Source: Meconema thalassinum
Taxonomy: Eukaryota > Arthropoda > Insecta > Orthoptera > Tettigoniidae
Assembly (NCBI GenBank): GCA_946902985.2
Contig: OX336389.2
Location: forward strand, 793,600,979 to 793,664,978
Reading direction: 5' to 3'
DNA length: 64,000 nt
The notes below the pieces were generated by a model that saw only the letters and a list, made by a program, of their open reading frames with translations, was not told the DNA's origin and did no database searches. Shown here piece by piece: positions 12,251 to 24,310 of the stretch (positions are counted from its first letter, which is position 1; each line of letters starts with the position of its first letter). The position numbers were made by a program, and so were the translations under genes.

Positions 12251-12659
12251 CGATCGTTCCGATTCACTTCCGTCCCCAATTTTCAAAATCACTCCCACAA
12301 AACTATCCAGCAACCGAGCGGAAAGATGTTTCACATCAATAATTTGTGCATGGAGGAATTCTTGTTAACTGGAAGTCATTCATTTTATCTCCGCTAATCT
12401 AGTGCCGAGGGAAATAAAGTCATACGACAAAATTTCTTATTACTGGAAAGGATGTGAAAGATGAACTATGTGTATTGAAGTAGAAGGTGTGTTGTCTCCT
12501 GTAAGTAACATAATTCTTAAAGCAAATTCCAAGCTCGCCGTACAATTAAATGGAATAATATATAATATACATTCTTCCAACATTACGGGAACCGGAATAG
12601 TGTTTTCGTTACAAAGAAAAGTGTTTTACAACAAAATAATTTTATATCGCAACTGAAAA

Positions 12660-13120
12660 CAGGCTAATACTACTGAGCGTTTCTCCGGAAGCTTGATTAT
12701 AGAAAATTATAAGCATACTTGGCTGTCGCCTTGGAGGTCCGGTTTTGATTCCAGGCCCCGTCAAGAAATTTAAATTCTTGTCCGAGGGATGAAACCGGAT
12801 ACACTTCACATCACAACCGGCCACTATGGCCGAGAGCGAGAATGTGCTAACGAGACCCTCGCTGGCATCGGAATATCTTGGGTTCAAATACCTCCTCAAC
12901 CGTCCTGGTTTTCGTGGTTCCCTATTTTCATCACGAGGCGAATGCCGAGACAGTTCCTTTCAACAGGTCCACGGCTGACTTTCTTCCAAAATCCCTTCCC
13001 TGACACTTCTTTAATTAGACCTAAGTTAGCGGTCTCCTGGGCGATTGGCCTGTTACCATCCTCAGTTTTATCTGCTGATAAAGTGTTCAGCTCCCAGACG
13101 CTGTCCTTGCGACGGTAGAC
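12660..13120 (+). mobile_element. tRNA-derived SINE fragments, possibly two abutting
   Basis: CGCCTTGGAGGTCCGGTTTTGATTCC near 12726-12752 resembles a SINE head with a B-box. GGCCACTATGGCCGAGAGCG followed by GGGTTCAAATACC near 12820-12892 resembles a second head, with a GCGAATGCCGAGAC core after it. These cores match the SINEs elsewhere in the window only in part. The 109-codon open frame through this region is not protein-like. Confidence 0.5.
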
Positions 13121-13424
13121 GAATGATCCCTTGCAGTGTCCGTGGGTGAAGCCAAGCTGGGAGGATAAGGTACTGACAGATTGAAATCAACTCTCCATCG
13201 CCTTACTGTTTCCTCTTGTCTGCTGTCGCAAGCATTAGGGCCTGCACTTCCTTCACAAATGTCACGACTCGGAGGCTTAGCTTGCTTAGAGCGATGCTAC
13301 AGCCATATGAAAAGTTAATGCCTTGGCAAAACGGAGAAAGATTCACATGAGGCAGGGGATAACGAATGTTGTTCAGGTGGCTGAAAGGGATAAACGCTAA
13401 AATGATGGCTTACTATTCATCCGC

Positions 13425-13590
13425 TGGAGGATTTGTTGTTGCTGTTGTAAAATTAAGTTACAGGCTTGCGTCATCATAGTAATCAGCCCCATGTAGTTGG
13501 GTATGCGTCGAACTCTTCTGAAGACTTGTATTTCTGTGATGACTGTGGTAGTGTGTGAAGCTGTGTTAGGGACCTCCCGCCGAGTGGACA
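13425..13590 (-). mobile_element. SINE 3' fragment
   Basis: The segment with CCATGTAGTTGGGTATG, TTTCTGTGATGACTG and AGTGTGTGAAGCTG matches the 3' half of the SINE at 43812-44215 and the fragments at 23755 and 24020. The GTTGTTGCTGTTGT edge is the complement of the family's (CAA)n tail. Confidence 0.6.
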
Positions 13591-14252
13591 TTCCAAAGCG
13601 AATTCCGATGGTTTACATTTGAGTCACGACCGTCAGCAAATACGTAAGCGACGATTCATTTTCATATAATCATCATGTAGATTTTAAAAATAACAAATTT
13701 AAAAAAAATGTGGCTATATCTAAGGTGAAGCATTAAAAGTCAGAACACACGCTATAGGCCTATGAGAGTGCCCAATTGCCGTGAAACTCCACTCGATCCA
13801 CGATATAACATAGGCTAATACCGTAGATGCACAGAGTCTAACAGACTGAGCTGAATCAATGGATGGATCTAGGGTTGATGGACGGGTATTGTAAGATAAA
13901 GTGCATTTACCTTAAACTACGCTTATGGATACATTGTAAATCCACAGTAAGAAGGTAGGTTTAATGCTATTCATCAATATTATTAATTCGTGTGAATTCT
14001 CGCCGCGAGAATATTTCAGCAAAGATAGGAATGAATACGACTAATAACTCTGTTAGTACGGTTCAATAATCAAATGAGGTCATGTTATTATAATGGATCG
14101 GGGATGATCCCTTTGGGGGCTAATGAAGCCATCTACAAAGGGCAAGGGAAGTTAGATTAGATTTACGAGATGGTCTTTAGACAGGTTCCATTAATAATAA
14201 ACAGTGTGTGCAGGAGTAGCAGAGTTCATTATCAGGGTCAAGCAGACTTTGG

Positions 14253-14331
14253 ATGGATGGATGGATGGATGGATGGATGGATGGATGGATGGATGGATGG
14301 ATGGATGGATGGACAGACGGACGGACGGACG
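14253..14331 (+). repeat. (ATGG)n then (ACGG)n microsatellite
   Basis: About fifteen ATGG units pass into a shorter ACGG run. As the period is four, it stays open in several frames, giving Met-Asp-Gly-Trp repeats that are not a protein. Confidence 0.95.
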
Positions 14332-14339
14332 GAATACAT

Positions 14340-15360
14340 TGGTTTTGAATGCATTAAAAGATGATGGGCTTTATTTCAGGAACATGATCTAGCAAAATAT
14401 CGTGGTTCTTTACATAAGTAACAATTGCTTCTCTCTGATACGGACACCTGATCTATTTTTATTATGGTAGTAAATCGTAAATAAACGACTGCCTACTTAC
14501 TTAACTGAAAACAGAAATTAGTTGGGCTGAGGGCAACACTTCTGTGGCTTTAAGCAGCTTTTTTATTTGATGGAAATTATTTACCATTATATTCAGCAAA
14601 ACGCAACGAACGAAATAGCTTTGAATGTTCCTAATCCATTAAAAGTCTTCATAGAACAATAATTTACTTTTGAAATAACTCACTAGGTATTTCCTGCAAA
14701 TTTCATGGCCAGCGACTACATTATTCTATACACCAACTGTTCATATCAGAATGTCAGAAGTTATGAAGAAAGTTTTTGTAACCAAACTTTGTGCTTTGTT
14801 CTTTGGAAAGTATGCTGTGACTGCATCAGTCGTGGAAGTAAGGAAATGAAGGGGAAAATACAGCGTTCTTTTTTTTAAAGAAAGACACCAAGGCTTGAGA
14901 AGAATTCTAAACAAGTCTTTAACTCCCCTTTAATGGTATCTAACTACGTACTATCGCATTCTTCGAAACAAGGAAGGAATAGCACCAATTGGGGCAGAGG
15001 TGGGCATTAACATTCAGCTTGTTTATCGGATCACTTTCATTCTGTTAGTGAAAATGCATGGATCATTATTAAAGAAACACAGACATTTCTCATGCCTAAC
15101 TAAATTCTGCAGGGATTCGTGTCAACCTGTTAATTATTATTGTTGCCGTTAGGTAATACTACTAGGGCATACGATGCGTAATGGAAGCATTGTTGTCAAT
15201 CAGCGATCCTAGTGTTAACCGTTGTATTCTTGTAGTATAATTTTGAGCAGTCATTGTTGTATAATTCTGTAAAATTGAAAGTCTCGAAATAGCTGATATT
15301 TGTGAATACATTAACTGTTTCTTACATTAAATATGTAATACCGACCTGAAAATATGTTCA
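14340..15360. other. no recognised feature
   Basis: AT-rich sequence without open frames of note, repeats or tRNA-like elements that I could support. Confidence 0.4.
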
Positions 15361-15384
15361 GTAGATATGAACAAATGTGATTCA

Positions 15385-16265
15385 TAAAAATCCAAGTTGC
15401 AAGAGGAAAAAGTGCAACTCAGTGCTTTGGAACATTGCATTAAGCTTGCGGGAGAGAATTCATACCTTATCAAAGTATTGCAAGAAGGGTGGAAGCCTTC
15501 CGTCAAGGAAGAGACGACTGCCAACAAAAGGCACGTGCTGGTAGACCCGTTGTTGCAACTTACGATCGCCATGTTCAGGTTGTAAGGAAAATGGCAGGCG
15601 TTCGACTTGTGTGGACAATTCCAAAGAACTTGTTATTGCAGCATCGTTTGTCTATCACAATTTAAGAAGCTGAACATGCGAAAAGTTTGTGCCCACTGGG
15701 TTCCACACACTCTAACCGAAATTGGAAGGTGGCTGCGAATAGAGACATCAAGAATGCATTCGAAGCGATATAAACATGAAAAGGGCTTTCTTCTGTACGT
15801 CGCGTTATCACCTGAGTTAAAACGACAATCAAGCGAATGGTGGCATACAGAATCACCATACCCAGATGTCGAGCATTTCAGGATCCTTTGAAACTGATGA
15901 TTATTGTGTGATATGACAATGAAGACATAATCTAGGTACATACTGCACCTCATGGTATAAAAGTAAATTCAGACTACTTGCGTTACATGGAACATAATTT
16001 TTGCCCAGCATGGTGTCGTAAACGACCTCAGGCCACTGGGAGTCCTATTGTGTTACATGACAGTGCACGAGGCCAAATAGCCGAAACTGTGCTGAATTTG
16101 TTTACAAGGTGGAACTGGGAAGTACTCAAATAACAACCTAATTCTCCTGACATGAACCCTTGTGATTACGACTTATTCTCAGAGATCAAAGAAGCTCTAC
16201 GAGGCGTTCGAATTCAATCAGTGAGAGAGATGCTACGTGACGATTTTGCAGCCTCATGACAGGTA
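15385..16265 (+). pseudogene. mariner (DD34D-type) transposase pseudogene
   Basis: Shifting between frames recovers a mariner transposase. An N-terminal part precedes LNMRKVCAHWVPHTLTE (about 15670-15720). A PELKRQSSEWWH box follows (about 15812-15845), and the C-terminal half contains HDSARG then NSPDMNPCDYDLF at about 16057-16180. The second and third catalytic Asp are separated by 34 residues, as in mariner. The segment that should carry the first catalytic Asp is missing between about 15780 and 15810, and there are several stops and frameshifts, so this copy is dead. Terminal repeats were not found. It is more decayed than the mariner at 38473-40716 and belongs to a different subfamily by sequence. 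Confidence 0.85.
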
Positions 16266-16269
16266 GAGC

Positions 16270-16820
16270 GACACTAGCGCTCTCGGCGGCCAGCAAGTAA
16301 GCAACTTCCTTTAAGACCTTAACCGCGAATAGCTGATTGCACTTTTGTAGGGGTTTTATGAATTCTAACTCACTTAAGCGATTACTTCAAATGTATACAT
16401 AAGTCACATTGAATCACGAACTACTACTGCGTGATAACACTGCAGAATAGAGAAGCCACATGTCGTTCAACACTTGTAATACATCTGAGGCTCATCAAAT
16501 CATTTGCATTGTTTTATTGGTTCAGTCTTCCTGAAATATACCTAAGTACAGTCGTATGACGTATATAATGAGTCCCACATAGAATAAATGAGTCATGCTA
16601 GAAGTTAATTCCTGTAGTCTATTTGTTTTTATGATAGTCGTGGGCAAATGAATATAATTACAGATACAGTAGTTATACAGTATTAAAATCTAAACAAATT
16701 TCAAAATAAGTTATTCCTTGAAATTTAATATCATAATAATTGGCGTGTCAAATTATGAAACGAACATTTTAAAAAGATAAATGCAGCTTAAGTGGCTGAA
16801 TTGGAGAGTAAGTACTGTAC
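16270..16820. other. no recognised feature
   Basis: Sequence between the mariner remnant and the inverted 1.17-kb repeat. Nothing is supported beyond AT-rich DNA. Confidence 0.4.
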
Positions 16821-16823
16821 TTT

Positions 16824-17997
16824 TTGATGTGTAACATCTTTCCGCTCGGTTGCTGGATAGTTTTGTGGGAGTGATTCTGAAAATTGGGGACGGAAGTGGA
16901 TCGGAACGATCGAGCTGGCAGTGGTGGATCGAACGGAAGTATGCACTGCCCACTCGATCGATCCAACGGAAGTGTACTAGCTGGCAGTGATGCAAAACGG
17001 AAGTATGCACTGCCCGCTCGATCAAACGAACGGAAGTGTACTAGCTGGCAGTGGTGGAAAAAGTAAGTATGCACTGCCTGCTCGATCGATCGAACGGAAG
17101 TGTAGTAGCTGGCAGTGGTGGAACGAACGGAAGTATAAGATGCATTTCCAACTCGATCGATCCAGCGGGCAGTGGTAAGACCGAGCTGGCAGTGGTACGA
17201 GAAACAATGAGCGCGCGGTGTCGGAAATTGATACCATGACGTACTCTCGGCCAAGTGGAATGTATATGACATACTGAACGGAAAACGCTCATGCGAACTC
17301 TGGTGTCAAGTGATTGAAACAAATGCCATGGTACATGTTCGAAATCTTCATATCAGTATTTAAATGGTAAAATGCCTTAATATCAAACATTGTAAGTAGT
17401 CGGCATTGCCGGTATTATGTCTGTGCACAATGGCTATTCAAATATTAACCCACATAACGGTAATGCAGTCATCAATATAATATAATCGTTGTGGTTATAC
17501 AAGAATTGATTAAGCGTTCATGAACTATTACTGAATACATTCTCTTTACTCACAAGAGGGCCTATTCATAAGGAATTTTAAACTCAATTTCACGCAGGAA
17601 CATTATCGAAACAAGCAAAATATAAATGTAACTTAATTCCGTAATGCAGTATTATTGGAACGTGGAAATAAGTCACCATCTTGTGCACAATATTTGCGTA
17701 GTCGAAATAGCCGTGGGGTTAGTGCTTATGACTGTGAATCTAGAGATCTTGGGTTCAAATCCTGGTCGGGGTAGATATTTTTGCTACCAGATTATCATTT
17801 TTAACGATATTTATCATACCATTATGACTCATGTTAACAGAATCCATATGAAATTACATGTTGGTCTGTGAATCAAGAGGACCTGTTTATAAGGAATTTA
17901 AGGTTATGAGCGGTGTCGCGTCTATTAATCTAGTTGATCCATATCATATTCTTTATTTAGGCTAGTGCTGGTGGAAGCTACAAATCATCTAATAAAA
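16824..17997 (-). repeat. 1.17-kb dispersed repeat, copy B (empty of SINE)
   Basis: Inverted counterpart of 10835-12339. It contains the GATCGATC minisatellite at 16915-17180 and the uninterrupted SINE target site near 17440-17460. It also has a tRNA-like Pol III segment at about 17700-17770, with GCCGTGGGGTTAGTGC and a B-box GGTTCAAATCC (17754-17764). Flanking sequences differ from those of copy A, so this is an independently placed copy and not a local duplication of a larger block. Open frames of 60-167 codons in this segment arise from the minisatellite. Confidence 0.8.
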
Positions 17998-17999
17998 TG

Positions 18000-20600
18000 A
18001 AACATGTGCGAAAAATGTAGTATGGATTCATGACATGGGAATCACCCTGTACCAAACAATTTATAGCGTTGGTTATTTGACCTTCATAATGTCTAGCATT
18101 CACAAGCTAGGCTTGGTTGGAAAATAACTTACAAAATACGTGTAAGAAGTGTTTGTCATTGAGTCGTATTCTCATTGGAAACCACCGTTGGCTTTCTGGG
18201 TAATATTTGCAACGCGTTTCTCGACATTCATAACACCTGTCATCTGTTCTGGCACAGTTCCTGCCTCACCACATGTGAGTTCATTGCCTGATAGCAAAGT
18301 CTTAAAATGTTACAAAATACTTGTAGGGTTCACTTTCTAAATGTTCACTGATGACCATGAAACACATCTGAGTATAGTTACTGGATAATAACACATAATG
18401 TGAAGTCGTAGACCTTCAAAAATGATTAACACTGGTGTATCTGCTTAAGTAAAGCAAGGAGAGTAAAACGGAAGATATTCCTCTCCTAAGAATGTAGTGA
18501 AATATATTTCTGCACCACTAAAGTTTCAAAAATAGTACAATCTCGTGCGTACAAGCACAGTAAATAATTATAACTGGTTTAAACACCTTACCTTCTGGCG
18601 TTAAACATAAATGATACGATTATCATGTAATCGCGATTAATTGTGCAAATACTGGATACACTTATTACCATGATGTGATTCAACTCGAATCTTGTGGTTT
18701 AAAATACCACTTCAAAAATGTATTTACAATAATCATAATTGAGATGAGTGTTCTCCCTCATCGAAACGATACGCCCGTAAATAACAGTGGCGTACTAAAA
18801 TAGTACAAAAAGGGAGCTTAAAAAATGTTACACAAAATTCAGCAACAGCTGTTACGAAAAAAAAACTGCTCCTCGTTTAAGTCATAATCTGGGTTTCCAT
18901 GAATTGGAAATACACATTTTACAATAATGCACCAGTGTGCGAACATACTAACAGTGGTGTCTAACTCTGAGCTTTTGAAATCAACGGTGTGAAAGCTGAA
19001 GAAAACTGAAAATCACCAAAAATGGTGTCTACGAGAAAAGAAACCTACCGACATGACTGTTATCAAGTACGGTTGCTAGAAACTACTCCACCATGACCTA
19101 CGACCTGAACATGAGAATTAGAAGCATGACTCACGGCGTTGGTTGATCACCTCGTCCATAAGGAAATAATGAGGGGTATTTCCTTTCCTTTGGAACATGG
19201 AAAAGTTCTCCATTGTCCACGTGTGCCCATGAGTAATATCCTTCTCTCTCGTTTTTCCATTTTGTAGCGTCGTCAGGTAGTCGATGTCCCCTCCATTGAG
19301 TGGTTTAGGCCATGTTAAACAATATGTTCCAAATGGTGAAGATTCCTAACACGTGGTGTGTTAATAGCATCTTGTAGATGAATTTAATTTTCACAGAATT
19401 TAGCGTAGTGGTTTTATAGATCAAAACTAAATCTACACTTATACAGACTATTGCAAAAATGACCATGTGTCTGCTCACTGATTTTACTGATAGTTGGAGT
19501 ATCGTCCAACACAGATTCTAAGATCTGATAACACTGTAATCTTGACACTAAAAATTACGGCCTGAGCGTGGCTCGTATGTGCGTTGTAGTATTTCAATTT
19601 CACTGGAATGATTAACATTATCACTGGGATTATTTCCACACTTAGGAAAATTTCTTATAACTGCACTGATGCCATGTGGCATGAAACATTTGACCATGTG
19701 CTTGGTCTGAAAATTCGGCGTTTTACAATTCTCACAATTTCTGTGGAAAATATTACACTGGTAGTTGCCACTCGCACTTTGCGGTAATCACTAGCACAAT
19801 TCGTGCTTAAATAATACTGGATGCACTCCGATTTATAAAAATGGACTCTCAGTCCTACTATAATCCCTGGTCTTGGAGACTAATTGACGAATACGTCTGT
19901 GCGAGTCAAACGCACTAAAGGGAGTGTCTCTGCATGAAATCTGCAGTTCCGGCGTCGATGTTTCGTAAGTCGTGGAGCGACTATTTACTTCCTTTGCGTA
20001 TTTCTGCATTGTTATACCTTTACCAAAAGACAATTAAATAAATATTAGGCCATCCCATCGTGGCATATTATTCAGAATTACAGTAGATGAGTGAAGTCAA
20101 ATGTGCGTCTGAAGCGAGAGCGTGCTTCCTGGGCTCGTTCTATGTTTCTCAGCTATAAAAATTCACAGCTCTCATAAAAATTATCACCAGCATGAGCGAA
20201 TACGGGCTCAATACATTACGACATCTCGCCCCGTTATAGCTGCAGCGAGCGGTTGCGGGGCAAGAGGGGTAACGCATGTACAGTCATACAATGAGAACAC
20301 ACTGCACAGCGCACGACCCAGCACGAATCATGCACACAAATGACATGCGATGAGGTCCTGCTGGCGACAACTGCACGCCTATCGCAGGAGTGTGGCTGAG
20401 CGAAGCGCATTAGTACCAATTTCCGCTACCGGTAACAATTCGCTGGTAGGGTAGTACTCTAAAGCAATTGTTGACAAATACTGACTCATTAACCAGTGAC
20501 GCCAGTAATTTGATAGGAACAAGTCAAGTTGAGAGTACACGCAATGTCTGCTATCCACCGCTATCCGTCAGAACACTCACACAACTGAGCTGGCTAGGAG
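18000..20600. other. no recognised feature
   Basis: About 2.6 kb of AT-rich sequence. Short open frames (for example 18149-18340 and 19833-20033) have no motif. A more CpG-containing patch at about 20210-20420 has no coding or promoter pattern that I could defend. Confidence 0.4.
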
Positions 20601-20602
20601 TT

Positions 20603-21005
20603 GTTTGGTTGTTAATTTATTTAGGGGCTCCACTACATCGTAGTGATTCAGGTTCGTAAACTCAGGTGTGGCTATAGCGTTTGTCTGATAATCTATATTA
20701 TTGCGGTGCCTGTAGTGTGTGTATTTGTAATTGGGACTAGGATTGGGAAGGAGGCGGACATGGCCTTAATATATGAATCATACCGGCATTTGCCTGGAGT
20801 GAATGTGGGAATCCACGGAAGACAAGTATTAGGACGACTAAGTTGGGAATCGAACATACCACTTTTCAGTTCTGCCTCATGATTCTGAGTTAGCACGTTC
20901 CAGCCCTTAGTTCAGAGTTAAAATTTCTTGGAGGAGCCGAAAATCGAACCCAGGACATCTGGGGTGACAGCCAAGAAAGCAAGCCACTACACCACGGTGT
21001 GGATT
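20603..21005 (-). mobile_element. tRNA-derived SINE, minus strand
   Basis: Read on the minus strand, the head is CCACACCGTGGTGTAGTGGC with a Pol III A-box-like TGGTGTAGTGG and a B-box GGGTTCGATTTTC. It is followed by a CCGGTATGATTC core, a segment matching CAATTACAAATACACACAC, and an A-rich end near 20605. The order of blocks matches the SINE at 43812-44215. The short open frames in it are incidental. Confidence 0.75.
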
Positions 21006-21600
21006 GCTGTATCAGAGAATGGCAATCCAAACTGTCCATCGGAGCAGGCAGAGTGGGGGCTGTTCCGACAGATGTTCATAGTTCCCATTTGGCACTTTTT
21101 TCATTTGAGTAGGTTTTTCCCTCGTCACATTCTTCGGTGTGTTGTAGGTAGTATTCTGTTGCACGTCACATCCTGTAACGAAGTTCCGCTTTCTGCTGAC
21201 CACTCCTGTAAAGGTTTCGTGTTGTACGTGGTACAAGAACTTGACCATAAGCACACAGAAACTTGCTAAAGTTTGTTGCAAGAGGAGACACATCTAGCAA
21301 GAACTTTAACTAGGCAGGTGGTGCAGGAATGCTGAAGGGCCCTTGCGTATGCCCTTCCATCCCCTCGCCATCTCTTAGCGCACCCCTAAAGCCATACAGA
21401 GAAGAAAAGATAATCGGAACTTTACACACTAGGTTAGGAAATCAAGTTGAAAAGTCTCTGTAATTGTCTTAAATTTACCTGGAAAACATTTTGTTAGCTT
21501 ACTTTCCTGCTAATAGCATTAGTACTTTATAAACTTCCGTTGAAATGTTTTCTTAAAAATCATTTAACACAAGTAAAAATTCTATAATAAAAGAAAGATA

Positions 21601-21607
21601 AAAATGA

Positions 21608-21639
<32 letters not shown>

Positions 21640-21655
21640 GAGAAAGAACGAAGTA
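21601..21655 (+). repeat. (GAAA)n microsatellite
   Basis: About eleven GAAA units, with GAGA and GAAC variants at the right end. Confidence 0.9.
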
Positions 21656-21659
21656 AATA

Positions 21660-22670
21660 GAAGCATCAGAGTATCTGAAAGTTCTTTCTGTGCAAAACTA
21701 TTGTTTTAAGTATATTGGGCCTTTTCTCTTGACAACCAAGACAAATGAATCATCCTACGTCAGGCTTATCTTCGTCTGTTTGTTTCATTATTTGCTGCTT
21801 CACCGCGATAAAACAAGTGATTTGATTTGTATTAGGGTACATTTAATTTCTTACCGATGCTAGCATTAATCCAGTTGACATTTTAGGCTCCATGTGTCCC
21901 TTAAGAGTTAGAATATGGCATTAAAATTGAGCTCTGGGACGGGATACCGAATAAAAAAAACACTAGATTAGCTAAATATAATACAAATATTATTAGTCGG
22001 ACCTAATAGTTACGTACCCCGCCCTGGATTCTGCTTACGACTCTCACTCCCTGTCTAATATGGGCCATACGCATAGTTACGTGTGTTCCTTTGGGGTGCG
22101 CTGTATTGTTTCAGTTGAGTGAACACCTTGATGAATGCGGACCATGTGTGTCAGACAGGGTCGCAAGTTTCTCGCTTCCTTTGATGCAGGCAGCGTTAAT
22201 CCTGGTGAGTCGCTCTTTGTAGCGCTGAAGTGTGATGTTGATAGCAAAATAACGCCAGTCGCGTAGGGTGTTGTTTAGCTATTTCTCGTTAAATGACAAT
22301 TGGATGCAGCGATTTCCTTTAGAAGTCATTTTTGTGGTGTTCCTCAACTTGCATTTAATCACTCATTTAGAAATAATACATTTCCGGTACCTCATTATTT
22401 TGCTTTGAGTAAATTGAATGCAGGCCATGTTGAAACACCGGATCCACTGCAGTAGCAGCATTGCGCGTGGTCGGAACTTGGATGGAATGCCGGTTCTAGG
22501 GGAGCACGCGCTGTTTGAGGGGAGAGGGTAAGGAAGAGCGGAAAGGACCTGGCCAGCCTACCACTCGTAAACTATGCCTTCGGGCAGAATACACAAAAAG
22601 AAAATGGAATGCCCTATAGCCTATGTCGTGTATCCCGGCGGTATAACAGTTCGAAAAGCGACGCTATAGT
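21660..22670. other. no recognised feature
   Basis: Nothing supported. A GC-richer stretch at about 22050-22260 has interrupted frames on both strands and no recognisable motif. Confidence 0.35.
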
Positions 22671-22689
22671 TTACCAGCAATCGTACCTC

Positions 22690-22990
22690 CTCAACCTGAT
22701 AAGGTTCACGACTGGACTAGGTAGCTTGGTGCTTGTAAATCCAAGGTGCGAATCCTGGGTCAAGCCATGGCATAATGGTACAGACCTGGGCTCATAGTCT
22801 CGGGTTTCGTGGTTCAAATCCCTGTAGTTTCAAATTTTCCTGGGATGTTCCACATTAGCTCCAGGCAAAGATAAGAGTTGATACCTCACTTGAGTTCCAA
22901 AGTATCTACCCCTTTGTAATAGAGCCAAATAACCACACTCGATTTGGTCTGCCGGGTCTATTGTTAAGTTTGCCCAGGTGTACCAAGATG
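22690..22990 (+). mobile_element. tRNA-derived SINE fragments
   Basis: Two tRNA-like heads in succession: one with AAGGTGCGAATCC near 22742-22754, and one with GCCATGGCATAATGGTACAG and a B-box GGTTCAAATCC near 22810-22820. The body includes TTCCTGGGATGTTCC and GCTCCAGGCAAAGATAAG. These are SINE-type heads, not tRNA genes: the anticodon and acceptor stems do not form. Confidence 0.55.
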
Positions 22991-22999
22991 GGAGAGGAT

Positions 23000-23740
23000 A
23001 ACACTCAAACAGCTCTTAGCTACCCCAGCAAAGAAATCCTACGATGTGCTTTATAAACGGGCAAAACCCACCACAGATTATGCAAAAACTTCAAGGTCTG
23101 CTAGAGTTTAATTGGCTGGCCATGAAAGACAGGATTACCAATAATTTCATTTTTATGACTTCTTAGAAGTGTCCTCATAATAGCATAGGTTATAAGATAA
23201 ATTATAAACACGCACAAGTCTGTTGATCAAACTATCCCAAGCACTAAATGATTCAACAAGAGAAATGAAGTAAGAATGCATGTCTTTTGGTTATTTTAGT
23301 ACTCTATGCACACTGCAGTTGGTGGTGAGCTTTGCTTTAAGTGGCGAGACATTGATGTCATTATCCAGTCAAAGCACTCAATGATTGTCAACACGTTCAT
23401 GAAACCCCCACTTCTTATAATCAAGTTCACAGTGTTAAAATTACCAAGTGCATATTTTAGAACTCACTGACCACACTGATGAACACTAGTCATGGGAATT
23501 GAAGTTCCAGCAACATTAGAGTGGCGCGTCAAAATTTTAATTACCTAAGCTACCTTACATTTATGTAGATCGTACTATAAAACTGGAATGCACAGGAGGG
23601 CAAATCGTTAACCAGCCTGAAACCAAAGAGGAGAAGGAGCCGTGGTTTTCTGTTTTCTGTCACCTTCAAAAATACGTTGTACTTAGTCGGTAACCGAACT
23701 CGCGATTTTGCGATCGTGAAGCCGACACCGTATCACTTGC
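23000..23740. other. no recognised feature
   Basis: No coding, RNA or repeat structure supported. Confidence 0.35.
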
Positions 23741-23752
23741 CCATCCAAGAAG

Positions 23753-23905
23753 CTGTTGTAGTTGATTGTTTAGGGGCTTTGGGACATCGTGATCAGGTAG
23801 CCCCGTGTACTTGGGTGTGTGTAGAAGCTGTCTGATAACCCGTGTCACTGTGGTGTCTGAACTAGTGTGTATCGAGGAAGTCACGGGGCTGATGAACAGG
23901 AACAA
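23753..23905 (-). mobile_element. SINE 3' fragment
   Basis: GTTGTAGTTGATTGTTTAGG, CCCCGTGTACTTGGGTGTGTG, TCTGATAACCCGTGTCAC and ACTAGTGTGTATCG match, in order, the 3' half of the 43812-44215 SINE. Confidence 0.6.
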
Positions 23906-24019
23906 GAGACTGGTGCGTATTAAATCCCTCGGTCCTCGTGAGTGAAGTTAATTCCTTGCGTCACGGAAACGAAAGCCTTAACCGTTGAGCTAGTAAGATT
24001 CACACAATGCATTGACCTA

Positions 24020-24310
24020 TTAATGTTGCTGTTCTTGGTCATCATTCCCGTGTAGTTAGGTGTGTGTTGAACGTATCTGATAACCTGCATTTATGTGATG
24101 TCTGTAGTAGTGTTGTAACTGTATTAGGGACAGAAATGAGATAGGCCTAGGTGCCCCCGGACTTCAAGTGAGGTACTATTCCGGCTTTTGCCTAGAAGGA
24201 GTGTGGAAAAACCCGGGCTAAATCCACACACTGGGTAGCCACTGTAAATGCCGGAATTGAAACCTGTGATCTCCAGACTTGCTGCAGCTGCCCTCGCAGC
24301 CGTATCGACG
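24020..24310 (-). mobile_element. SINE copy, diverged
   Basis: GTGTAGTTAGGTGTGTGTTG, CTGATAACCTGCATTTATG, then a CCGGCTTTTGCC..GGAGTGTGG core and a B-box complement GGAATTGAAACC, in the same order as other minus-strand SINEs here. It overlaps the left end of a possible inverted-repeat element (24149-24563). Confidence 0.6.

Larger units (their letters stand above)
10835..12339 (+). repeat. 1.17-kb dispersed repeat, copy A (with SINE insertion)
   Basis: This segment matches 16824-17997 in inverted orientation over its whole length, apart from the SINE at 11388-11711. Shared ends are TTATTAGATGATTTGTAGC on one side and a segment ending at CACATCAA on the other. Internal landmarks are a tRNA-like stretch around 11075-11140 (minus strand), a segment reading GAATAGCCATTGTGC, and the GATCGATC minisatellite at 11995-12250. 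Without the SINE and its duplicated 13 bp, the copy is about 1168 bp, against 1174 bp for copy B. I cannot place it in a known class. There is no transposase, no clear inverted ends and no convincing target duplication. Confidence 0.8.

Noticed and set aside
11845..12397. Overlapping open frames on both strands around the copy A minisatellite
   Set aside because: Same cause as in copy B; the two copies do not conserve one frame.
14170..14392. Open frames with Met-Asp-Gly-Trp repeats
   Set aside because: Translation of an ATGG microsatellite.
16769..17272. 167-codon minus-strand open frame and overlapping frames of 60-93 codons
   Set aside because: They run through the GATCGATC minisatellite. 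Several frames on both strands stay open at once and give the same degenerate peptide repeat, so they are not genes.
21601..21655. CRISPR-like array
   Set aside because: Simple GAAA microsatellite; no repeat-spacer structure anywhere in the window.
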